DNA of 64,000 nt from Streptomyces camelliae (lineage in GTDB: Bacteria > Actinomycetota > Actinomycetes > Streptomycetales > Streptomycetaceae), in assembly GCF_027625935.1 (NCBI RefSeq), contig NZ_CP115300.1:5394001-5458000 (forward strand), given 5' to 3'. The position numbers were made by a program, and so were the translations under genes. This document shows positions 18,306-25,482 of this stretch, in pieces (the stretch's first letter is position 1; the number at the start of each line of letters is the position of its first letter). The notes under the pieces were generated by a model that worked only from the letters and a program-made list of their open reading frames with translations, did not search any database and was not told where the DNA came from.

Positions 18306-19622
18306 ATGACCGTGACGGGGGAAGAGACCACCAGGGGCGTGACCGGCCCGTGGTGGTGGGCCAGGTGGCGTAGTGCGGTGCTCGACGGGAGTCTCGCGCT
18401 GGTGTCGGCCCTGGAGTGTGGCGCGGAGGGGATTCCGTTCGCGCGGGACGCGGGGATACCGGTGTCCTTGGGGGTCGTGTTCGGGCTGATCGCCGGTTCG
18501 GTGCTGTTGGTGCGGCGGAAGTGGCCGATCGCTGTCGTGCTGGTCTCCATTGCGATCACGCCGGCCGAGATGGGTTTCCTGATGGGGATCGTCGGCCTGT
18601 ACACGCTGGCGTCGTGTGAGCTGCCGCGGCGGGTCATCGGTGCGCTGGCGGGGATGTCGTTGCTGGGCACGATGATCGTGACGTTCGTGCGGGTGCGGCA
18701 GAGCATGGCGCGTGGTGATCTGACGCTGGGTGACTGGTTCGTGCCGTTCGCGGCGGTGACGACGTCGTTGGGGCTGACGGCTCCGCCGTTGTTGCTGGGT
18801 CTGTATGTGGGGGCGCGGCGGCGGTTGATGGAGAGCTTGCGGGAGCGGGCGGACAGTCTGGAGCGGGAGCTTCAGTTGCTGGCGGAGCGGGCTGAGGAGC
18901 GGGCCGAGTGGGCGCGTAATGAGGAGCGGACGCGGATCGCGCGGGAGATGCATGACGTGGTCGCGCATCGGGTGTCGTTGATGGTGGTGCATGCCGCTGC
19001 TTTGCAGGCTGTTGCCCGGAAGGATCCGGAGAAGGCGGTGCGGAATGCGGCGTTGGTGGGGGATATGGGGCGGCAGGCGTTGACCGAGTTGCGGGAGATG
19101 CTCGGGGTGTTGCGGGCTGGTGAGGATGTGGGTGGTCGGCGGGGTGGGGGGGTGCCGTTGGCGGCGGTGCGGGAGGCGGCTGCTGCGGCGGCGTCCCGGG
19201 TGGTGGACGAGGTGGGTTCTGGTGAGGGGCCGTGTCTGTCGGAGTTGGATGAGTTGATCGGGCAGTCGGCGGCGGCGGGGATGGTTGTGGATCTGTCGGT
19301 GGTGGGGGAGGTGCGGTCGTATGCGGCGGTGATCGAGCAGACGGCGTATCGGGTGGTGCAGGAGGCGTTGACGAACGTGCACAAGCATGCGGCGGGTGCG
19401 AAGACGCATGTGCGGCTTGCGCATCGGGTGTCGGAGATCGCGATGCAGGTGGAGAACGAGGCGCCGCCGGAGCCGGGTTCGGCGGGGGCGGTGGGGTTGC
19501 CGTCGGGGGGTAATGGTCTGGTGGGGATGCGGGAGCGGGTGGTGGGGTTGGGTGGGGTGTTTGTGTCGGGGCCGACGGATGCGGGGGGTTTTCGGGTGTC
19601 GGCGGTGATTCCGGCGGCGTAG
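18306..19622 (+). CDS. Sensor histidine kinase, HisKA_3 (NarL-partner) type, orphan
   Basis: A 438-residue membrane sensor kinase. Several transmembrane segments fill residues 25-170. The dimerisation/phospho-acceptor region is ERTRIAREMHDVVAHRVSLMVVHA, where His in MHDVVAH is the likely site. The ATPase domain has QEALTNVHKHA (N-box) and GGNGLVGMRERVVGLGG (G-box). HisKA_3 kinases partner LuxR-type regulators, but none is adjacent. The gene uses more G- and T-ending codons (TTG, GTG, GGT) than the housekeeping genes around it. It is convergent with the SUKH-3 gene. Confidence 0.92.
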   Translation: MTVTGEETTRGVTGPWWWARWRSAVLDGSLALVSALECGAEGIPFARDAGIPVSLGVVFGLIAGSVLLVRRKWPIAVVLVSIAITPAEMGFLMGIVGLYTLASCELPRRVIGALAGMSLLGTMIVTFVRVRQSMARGDLTLGDWFVPFAAVTTSLGLTAPPLLLGLYVGARRRLMESLRERADSLERELQLLAERAEERAEWARNEERTRIAREMHDVVAHRVSLMVVHAAALQAVARKDPEKAVRNAALVGDMGRQALTELREMLGVLRAGEDVGGRRGGGVPLAAVREAAAAAASRVVDEVGSGEGPCLSELDELIGQSAAAGMVVDLSVVGEVRSYAAVIEQTAYRVVQEALTNVHKHAAGAKTHVRLAHRVSEIAMQVENEAPPEPGSAGAVGLPSGGNGLVGMRERVVGLGGVFVSGPTDAGGFRVSAVIPAA

Positions 19623-19644
19623 GTCCGGGTTGTTCGGGGGTGGG

Positions 19645-20139
19645 TCAGCCGGCGGTGAGGCGTACGGGTTCGATGCCGGTGATGAGGGTGGTGAGGGCGT
19701 GGTCGATGTCGGGGCCGATGTACCAGTCGCCGGTGTGGTCGAGGGCGTAGATGCGGCCTTCGGTGTCGATGGCGAGGGCGGTGGTGGTGTCGGTCTCGGT
19801 GCCGAGGGGGCAGAGTTCGGTGCCGAGGGCGCGGCCGAGGTCGCTGAGGGTGCGGGCGAGGTGGCGGCCGTGGAGGGGGTCGAGGTGGAGGGTGGCGGGG
19901 GCGATCTGGCGGCCGGGTCCGCCGGGGGTGATGTGGAGTCCGCCGAATTCGGCCCAGGCTTCGACGGCGGCGGGGAAGACGGTGTGGCGGTGGCCGGCGG
20001 GTGAGGTGTGTTCGCGTAGGGCGTCGGCCCAGATCTCGGCCTGCTTTATGTCCCAGCGTCCGGGTTGCCAGCCGGCGGCGCGTAGGGCGGCGTCGACGGG
20101 GACGGGGAAGCGTGTGGTGGTGGCGCGGTCGGGGTGCAT
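19645..20139 (-). CDS. SUKH-3 domain immunity-like protein
   Basis: A 164-residue protein with the SUKH-3 pattern: TRFPVPVDAALRAAGWQPGR, a helix AEIWADALREHT, AVEAWAEFGGLHI, and the C-terminal ALAIDTEGRIYALDHTGDWY. SUKH proteins are known immunity proteins that bind nuclease and deaminase toxins. It starts 52 bp after the stop of the YwqJ-type deaminase on the same strand, so it is most simply the cognate inhibitor. Pairing is inferred from adjacency. No signal peptide or membrane segment is visible, so it acts in the cytosol. Confidence 0.85.
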   Translation of the reverse strand: MHPDRATTTRFPVPVDAALRAAGWQPGRWDIKQAEIWADALREHTSPAGHRHTVFPAAVEAWAEFGGLHITPGGPGRQIAPATLHLDPLHGRHLARTLSDLGRALGTELCPLGTETDTTTALAIDTEGRIYALDHTGDWYIGPDIDHALTTLITGIEPVRLTAG

Positions 20140-20191
20140 CTGCCCTTCGTTCGTCGTGCTGGCGTGGTCGTTCTGGGGGTGACGGTGGTGG

Positions 20192-20707
20192 TCAGCCGTC
20201 GGTTGCCGTGGGGTCGACGATGTGGACGCCGAAGTGGGCGCTGAGGGCGGTGCAGGCGCGGCAGGGGGTGGCGAAGCTGCCGTGGAGGGGGTCGCCGTCC
20301 TCGCGTATGCGGCGGGCGGTGAGTTTGGCGTGTTTGAGGGCTTTGCGGGCTTCGCCGTTGGTCATGGGTTTGCGGGCGGCGCGTTTGCTGCGGGTGGCGT
20401 CGGCGGCGGTGATGTGCCGGGAGATGAGGATGGTTTCGGCGCAGCGGCCGGTGAAGCGGTCGCGTTGGGCGCTGGTGAGGGTGTCGAGGAAGTCTTGGAC
20501 GAGGTGGTGGAGGGTGGGGGGTGTGTCGCCGCGGGCGGCGGTGCCGGTGAGGGTGGCGCCGCGGACGGAGAGGGCGGCGGCGATGGTGGGCAGGATGCCG
20601 TCGCGGCGGTGGCGGAGGGTGGGGGTGGGGGGTGTGTCGGTGCCGCTCCAGTCGATGCGGGGGTCGCCGGAGCGCACGTCGGTACCTCCGTGGTGCAAGG
20701 TATTCAT
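20192..20707 (-). CDS. YwqJ-related nucleic-acid/nucleotide deaminase
   Basis: A 171-residue stand-alone deaminase-fold protein of the YwqJ group known from polymorphic toxin systems. The zinc site is complete: Cys and catalytic Glu in FTGRCAETILISRH, and the second pair in TPCRACTALSAHFGV. Between them is a basic helix region (KRAARKPMTNGEARKALKHAKL). The ATG at 20707 is chosen because GGGAGGGG lies 8-10 nt upstream; the longer reading is Pro/His-rich noise. No secretion signal or delivery domain is present. It is followed by SUKH-3 and is divergent from the WHH-SUKH gene. Confidence 0.82.
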   Translation of the reverse strand: MNTLHHGGTDVRSGDPRIDWSGTDTPPTPTLRHRRDGILPTIAAALSVRGATLTGTAARGDTPPTLHHLVQDFLDTLTSAQRDRFTGRCAETILISRHITAADATRSKRAARKPMTNGEARKALKHAKLTARRIREDGDPLHGSFATPCRACTALSAHFGVHIVDPTATDG

Positions 20708-21089
20708 GATCGTTTTCCCCTCCCCGGGCGTCCCCCGAAGGACACAGGGTGCCAAATGCCGTGGCTTGTGCGGAAGCTGGGGCGGTGCGACACGCCAGGG
20801 TCGGGGCTGGTCGTGACGGTGGGGTGACGGCTGGTCACGGAGGTGGAGGGGGTGGGGTGGTTGTTGGGTGGTGTGGTGGAGGCGGAGGGGGGTTTGCGGG
20901 GGGTGTGGCGGTGGCTGGGGGTGGATTTTCCGGGGTTGTGGCGGAAGCGGAGGGGTGGTTTCTCCGGGGATGCGGTGGGCCGGTGACCGGGGTGCGTGTA
21001 CCGCATAGGCTGTCGGCATCCGCGATCGACACCGCCGCTTAAGGGCCAGCGCTTAAGGGCCAGAGAGAACGCCGCAGGGGGCAACCGTC
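20708..21089. promoter_or_regulatory. Divergent control region of the toxin/immunity locus
   Basis: This 382-bp gap separates the YwqJ-type deaminase from the WHH-SUKH gene. A promoter candidate for the plus strand is GTGACC (20983-20988), 17-bp spacer, TAGGCT (21006-21011). Downstream, GCTTAAGGGCCAG is repeated at 21037-21049 and 21051-21063, which may be an operator. From about 20820 to 20970 the plus strand is extremely G-rich with several runs of three to six G, able in principle to form G-quadruplexes. No gene is visible. Confidence 0.5.
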
Positions 21090-22115
21090 ATGACGACAGG
21101 TCGGCTCGGGCAGCAAGCCGCGCCGCCGAACGCGGCCTATGCCGGGCAGGTCGTGCATTTCCCGGATCCGGTCCGGGCGGCGCGTCACCCGAGAGGGGTA
21201 CGGGTCGACGAGCGGGGTTACCCGGATTTCTCGCCGTACGCGCGCGTGGCGGTGGAGATTGCCGAGCCGCCGGACGGGTTCGGGGTCGACGAGTTGCGGT
21301 TGACGGACTTCGTGTCGGCGAATGCGGCTCTGGCGGCGGCGGAGCACGAGTTGTGGGACACGGTGCCGGATGTGGCGACGCCGCATGGCTGGACGTGGCA
21401 TCACGTGGCGGGCACGCGGCGGTTGGAGTTGGTTCCGGTCGAGGTGAAGGCGTTGTTGCGGCATCACGGGGGGATCGCGACGGCGCCGGTGGATCATGGC
21501 AAGCGGGGGACGCGGCCGTTGCAGGAGACGCGGCCGGCGCATTTCGGGCTGCCGAAGTCGGGTGTGGCGGTGACGGAGTCGCAGGTGCAGGGGGTCGAGG
21601 AGGATCTCGGCTACCGGCTTCCGGGTGCGTATCGCTCGTTCCTGAAGGCGGCGGGCGGTTGTGCGCCGGTGGGTACGGCGCTGGATGCCGAGCTGGGTCT
21701 GCTGGTGGACCAGCCGTTCTTCACGGTGCGGGACGAGGCGGCGGTCAATGACCTGGTGTACGTCAACAAGTGTCTGCGCGACCATCTGACGAAGGACTAC
21801 CTGGGTGTCGCGTTCGTGCAGGGTGGTCTGCTCGCGGTGAAGGTGAAGGGTGAGCGGCCGGGTTCGGTGTGGTTCTGCGCGTACGACGATGTGCGGGACG
21901 TGGATCCGTCGTGGTCGCCTGCGGAGCGGGTGGAGCGTCTGCTGGTGTCGGCGGGTGAGGATTTCGACGCGTTCCTGTCGCGGTTGGCGGGCAGTCCGCC
22001 GGAGTTGGAGACGGTGGCGAATCTGATGGTCGACGGTGGCTTCGCCCGTGTCGTGCCGGTGTCGTCCGGTTCGGCGTCGTCCGGTCCGATGTCGTCCGGT
22101 CCGGTGGGGGAGTGA
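21090..22115 (+). CDS. WHH-type HNH nuclease domain fused to SUKH (SMI1/KNR4) domain
   Basis: A 341-residue two-domain protein. Residues about 20-130 resemble WHH/GHH nucleases of the HNH/EndoVII group: RGYPDFSPYA, LTDFVSANAAL, then GWTWHHVAGTRRLELVPVEV with W103-H104-H105 and RHHGG at 124-128. In related nucleases LVPxxxH supplies another His; here the position is Lys120, so catalysis may be lost or rearranged. Residues 160-310 are a SUKH domain (VTESQVQGVEEDLGYRLPGA, then YRSFLKAAGG). A Ser/Gly tail follows. Toxin and immunity domains on one chain are unusual. It is 10 bp upstream of the next large gene, in one operon. Confidence 0.8.
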   Translation: MTTGRLGQQAAPPNAAYAGQVVHFPDPVRAARHPRGVRVDERGYPDFSPYARVAVEIAEPPDGFGVDELRLTDFVSANAALAAAEHELWDTVPDVATPHGWTWHHVAGTRRLELVPVEVKALLRHHGGIATAPVDHGKRGTRPLQETRPAHFGLPKSGVAVTESQVQGVEEDLGYRLPGAYRSFLKAAGGCAPVGTALDAELGLLVDQPFFTVRDEAAVNDLVYVNKCLRDHLTKDYLGVAFVQGGLLAVKVKGERPGSVWFCAYDDVRDVDPSWSPAERVERLLVSAGEDFDAFLSRLAGSPPELETVANLMVDGGFARVVPVSSGSASSGPMSSGPVGE

Positions 22116-22125
22116 GCTTCAGGCG

Positions 22126-25100
22126 ATGGTGACTTACGCGCAGGCGCAGGAGCGCGCCGAGGAGTGGATCAACGGCGATGTGCCGGCGTACCAGCATCGT
22201 GAGGTGCGGGTGCGGGAGTTCGAGCTGGGTTTCGTGGTGTGGGGCGAGGACCGGGCGGAGGGTCCGCGTTCGGACGCGGGTGCGCAGCGGCTCGTCATCG
22301 CGCGGGACAGCGGGGAGGCGACGCTGTGGCCGGCGTTGCCGGTGGGTGAGGTGATCCGCCGGTTCGAGGAGGAGTACGGCGGTCCTGACGGCCCGCAGGA
22401 CGCGTCTCCGGCACCGGCGCCCGCCCGGGTCGACCTGAACCAGACGTCCTTCCTGCTGACTCCTCCGGAGTGGCTGCAGGAGGCGGCGGACAAGCTGGGC
22501 ATCGGGGAGCGGCGGCCGCAGGGGCTGCAGGGGTCGGCGGGGTCGGAGGGTGAGTCCGGTGCGGGCGCGGGCGCGAGTGCGGGTGTTGGCGCCGGGGGTG
22601 TGAACTCCGGTGCGGGCGCTGGTGTCGGTGCGGGAGGCGTGAGTTCTGGTGCGGGCGCCGGTGCCGGCGCGGTGGCTTCGTCCGGCGCGGGTGCGGTGGG
22701 TTCGGGTGCCGGTGGCGGTGGGCTTGCGGAGACGCAGGCCGGGGTGCCGGCGGGGGGGCCAGGTGTGCCCGGCGTGCCCGGGGCGCCCGCTTCCGGGGAC
22801 GCGCGTCCGGTGGGTGTTCCGGCGGCGGATGTGCCGGTGGGCGCCACGCCGTGGGCTGGTACGGACACGAACGCGGACTCCGGCGACGACGACCGTTCCG
22901 TGCCGTTGCCCGCGACGGTGTTCGCGCCCCCGCTGAGCGATCCCGACGAGGCTCCCCGGCCGCCGGTGTCCACGCCGGAGGCGAAGACGGCGCTGATGTC
23001 GGGAGGCAGCCAGCTGCCGCCGACGGCGGTCGCACCGGCGCTGGACGCGTCCCAGCTGCCGGGTGTGCAGGGCGGTCAGTCCGCCCCGGGTGGCGCGCCG
23101 GGGGCACCCGGTGTCGCGTACGCGCCGGGCGCGCCTGGGGCACTCGGGGCGCCTGCGGCTCCTGCCGCGCCGGGCATGCCGGGTGTGCCGCCGGGCAGCA
23201 CGCCTCCGCCTGCGCCGGCGGGTGTACCCCCGTACGGCTATCCGCAGGCGCCGGGCGCTCCTGGCACGCCTCCGGCGGGCGTACCCGGCTACCCGTCGGC
23301 GTCCGGCGCTCCGCTCCCGCCGCCCGCCACGCCGGGCGCGCCGGGCGTGCAGGGTGTGCCGCCGGGCAGCGCGCCTCCGCCTTCGTCGCCGGGTGTACCC
23401 CCGTACGGCTATCCGCAGGCGCCGGGCGCTCCTGGCACGCCTCCGGCGGGCGTACCCGGCTACCCGTCGGCGTCCGGCGCCCCTCTCCCGCCCCCCGCCA
23501 CGCCGGGCGCGCCGGGCGTGCCGCCGGGCAGCGCGCCTCCGCCCGCGCCTCCGGGCGCCCCTTCGTACGGCTATCCGCAGGGGGCTCCGGGGTACGGCTA
23601 CCCGCAGGCGCCGGGCGGTGCGCCGAACGCGCCGCAGGCTCCGGCGGACCCGGGTACGTCCGGGCGGCCGCTCGCGTCGAACGCCGGGGACATCGCGGAC
23701 GCCGCGACGAGCAAGGCGGCACCGCCACCGAAGAGGGCGCGCGGTGGGGCGGGTGCGCCGCCTCCGCCGCCGGGTGCCCCTGGTACGCCGGGCGCGCGGC
23801 CGGGTGGTGCGACGCCGCCGCCCGCGCCGGGTGCGTCGGCGGGCGCGTACGTGCCGACGCAGCTCGCGTCGGCGCTCGGGCCGGAGGGGCTTGCGGGGCC
23901 GGGCGTTCCGGGTGCACCTGGTGCGCCGGCCGGCCCGGGGAGTGCGGGCGGGGCGCAGGCGCCGGGTGCTCCGGGCGCCCCCAATCCGCCTGCCGCGCCT
24001 CCGGGGAACGTGCACCAGGCGGCCACGATGCTTGCCGATCCCAGTCAGTTGGGCGGGGGCGCCCCCCAGCCGCCGGGCGCCCCGGGCTTTCCGGGTACGC
24101 CGGGCGCGCAGTCCGGTCCGGGCGCCCCGGGCATGCCTCCCGTACCCGGGGCCCCCGCGGTTCCGGGCGCTCCGGGCATGCCTCCCGCGCCTGGCGCGCC
24201 GCAGCCTCCGGGTGCCCCTGGGGCTCCCGGGGCGCCGGGTGGTGGCCGGGGTGCCGTGCACCATGCGGAGACCATGCTGGCCGCGCCGCCGGTGGCGGGC
24301 CCGGGCGCGCCTCCTCCGCCGCCCGCCCCGGGCGCACTCGGTGCTCCGGGCGCTCCCGGTATGCCTCCGGGTGCTCCGCAGCCGATGCCGCCGGGCGCGC
24401 CTGCGCCGGGGCAGCCGGCGTACGGGTATCCGCAGCAGGGGCAGCCGACGGTGGGCCCTGGCTATCAGGCGGTGCTGCGCTATCGCGCGCAGGACGGCTC
24501 GGAGCAGCAGCTGATCCGGCGTTCGGCGCCGGGTACGCCGCACCCGGAGTGGCAGATCTTCCATGAGCTGCGGGCGATGAACGTGCCGCCGGACCAGGTG
24601 CTGGAGCTGCACACGGAGCTGGAGTCGTGCGAGCTGCCGGGTGCCTACTGCGCGCGGATGATCCGGGAGCAGTGGCCGCAGGCGCGGATCGCGAGTATCG
24701 CGCCGTACGGCACGGACCATGCGAGCCGGCAGCAGGGGATGCAGCAGTTGCTGGCGCACCAGGGCGAGTTGCACCAGGTGGCGGACGGGCCAGCGCGGCC
24801 CGCGCCGGTGCGTGCGCCGTTGCCGCCGGTGCAGGCCGCGCCGCCCGTGCCGCCGGAGGGCATCGCGCAGGAGCTGGCGGCGGCGTTCGGGCCGGGGGTC
24901 TTCCGGTTCGAGCAGCAGGCGGTGTCGCGGCAGGGAGTGCCGCCGGTCGTGGCGCACACGCTGGTCGTGGCCGGCCTGCCGGTGGACATGGGCCCGTTCT
25001 TCTGGGCGCAGGCCCAGCCGGGCCGTCCGGTGCCGACGCTGGCGGAGCTGGCGGCCGAGCGCGGGGTGCAGCCGGCGGCGGACGCGGGCTCGTACCTGGT

Positions 25101-25416
25101 GATGGGCACCGACTTCGGCAAGGCGATCTGTGTGCAGTACGGCACGGCGAACATCGTGGCCGTCCCCGTGGAGGCGGGGCCGGGCGGTGCTCCGGTGCCG
25201 CCGCAGTTCGTGAACACCGGGCTGCCGGAGTTCGCGCGCTGCCTGGCGCTGCTCGGCCGGATGTGGCGGCTGAGGTTCGGGCTGAACCAGGAGCAGGCGG
25301 GCCGTTGGACCGTCGACTTCCAGGCGCAGCTGGCCGCGCTGGACCCGGCGGCGCTCGGTTCGCCCGAGAGCTGGTGGTCGGTGCTGCTGGAGCAGATGTG
25401 GGACGGGCTGCTGTAG
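22126..25416 (+). CDS. Imm35-like / Pro-Gly-Ala linker / nucleic-acid deaminase / SUKH-4 fusion protein
   Basis: A 1096-residue multidomain protein. Residues 1-85 (AEEWINGDVPAYQHREVRV, then FELGFVVWGED) resemble Imm35/YrhB-type immunity domains. Residues about 100-775 are a low-complexity Pro/Gly/Ala linker with GAPG and YGYPQ repeats. Residues 780-890 match XOO_2897-type polymorphic-toxin deaminases: H829-T-E831 (LELHTELESC), C835 and C842 (zinc), then SIAPYG. Residues 912-1096 fit SUKH-4 (FWAQAQPGRPVPTLAEL, SYLVMGTDFG). No signal peptide or membrane span is seen. The ATG at 22126 is 10 bp after the WHH-SUKH gene. Domain names are by pattern, activity unknown. Confidence 0.78.
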   Translation: MVTYAQAQERAEEWINGDVPAYQHREVRVREFELGFVVWGEDRAEGPRSDAGAQRLVIARDSGEATLWPALPVGEVIRRFEEEYGGPDGPQDASPAPAPARVDLNQTSFLLTPPEWLQEAADKLGIGERRPQGLQGSAGSEGESGAGAGASAGVGAGGVNSGAGAGVGAGGVSSGAGAGAGAVASSGAGAVGSGAGGGGLAETQAGVPAGGPGVPGVPGAPASGDARPVGVPAADVPVGATPWAGTDTNADSGDDDRSVPLPATVFAPPLSDPDEAPRPPVSTPEAKTALMSGGSQLPPTAVAPALDASQLPGVQGGQSAPGGAPGAPGVAYAPGAPGALGAPAAPAAPGMPGVPPGSTPPPAPAGVPPYGYPQAPGAPGTPPAGVPGYPSASGAPLPPPATPGAPGVQGVPPGSAPPPSSPGVPPYGYPQAPGAPGTPPAGVPGYPSASGAPLPPPATPGAPGVPPGSAPPPAPPGAPSYGYPQGAPGYGYPQAPGGAPNAPQAPADPGTSGRPLASNAGDIADAATSKAAPPPKRARGGAGAPPPPPGAPGTPGARPGGATPPPAPGASAGAYVPTQLASALGPEGLAGPGVPGAPGAPAGPGSAGGAQAPGAPGAPNPPAAPPGNVHQAATMLADPSQLGGGAPQPPGAPGFPGTPGAQSGPGAPGMPPVPGAPAVPGAPGMPPAPGAPQPPGAPGAPGAPGGGRGAVHHAETMLAAPPVAGPGAPPPPPAPGALGAPGAPGMPPGAPQPMPPGAPAPGQPAYGYPQQGQPTVGPGYQAVLRYRAQDGSEQQLIRRSAPGTPHPEWQIFHELRAMNVPPDQVLELHTELESCELPGAYCARMIREQWPQARIASIAPYGTDHASRQQGMQQLLAHQGELHQVADGPARPAPVRAPLPPVQAAPPVPPEGIAQELAAAFGPGVFRFEQQAVSRQGVPPVVAHTLVVAGLPVDMGPFFWAQAQPGRPVPTLAELAAERGVQPAADAGSYLVMGTDFGKAICVQYGTANIVAVPVEAGPGGAPVPPQFVNTGLPEFARCLALLGRMWRLRFGLNQEQAGRWTVDFQAQLAALDPAALGSPESWWSVLLEQMWDGLL
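23221..23521 (+). repeat. 171-bp-period direct repeat in the linker coding region
   Basis: About 130 bp starting GGTGTACCCCCGTACGG at 23221 recurs nearly unchanged from 23392, encoding GVPPYGYPQAPGAPGTPPAG twice. The period of 171 bp (57 codons) keeps frame. It lies in the Pro/Gly/Ala linker of the deaminase/SUKH-4 protein and points to linker growth by duplication. Confidence 0.85.
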
Positions 25417-25443
25417 CGCGCGCCGCCCGGGTGCGAGCGCTTC

Positions 25444-25473
25444 ATGCCCTTCACGCGCGTGCGTGAAGGGCAT
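25444..25473 (+). promoter_or_regulatory. Perfect 13-bp hairpin at the ECF sigma start
   Basis: ATGCCCTTCACGC (25444-25456) and GCGTGAAGGGCAT (25461-25473) are perfect inverted repeats around GCGT. The hairpin follows the SUKH-4 gene stop by 27 bp, so it may be its terminator. The right arm also contains the only candidate Shine-Dalgarno (GAAGGG, 25465-25470) of the sigma-factor gene starting at 25483, so it may hide that site or act as an operator. Confidence 0.7.
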
Positions 25474-25482
25474 GATGGTCGG

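Noticed and set aside
22295..24337. 680-codon Pro/Arg/Ala-rich minus frame in the linker region
   Set aside because: Arises from the repetitive G/C-rich linker coding sequence; no start context or domain.
22400..24450. Collagen-like surface protein based on GAPG repeats
   Set aside because: The repeats are not strict Gly-X-Y, and the protein has no signal peptide or anchor; the segment is better read as a flexible linker.
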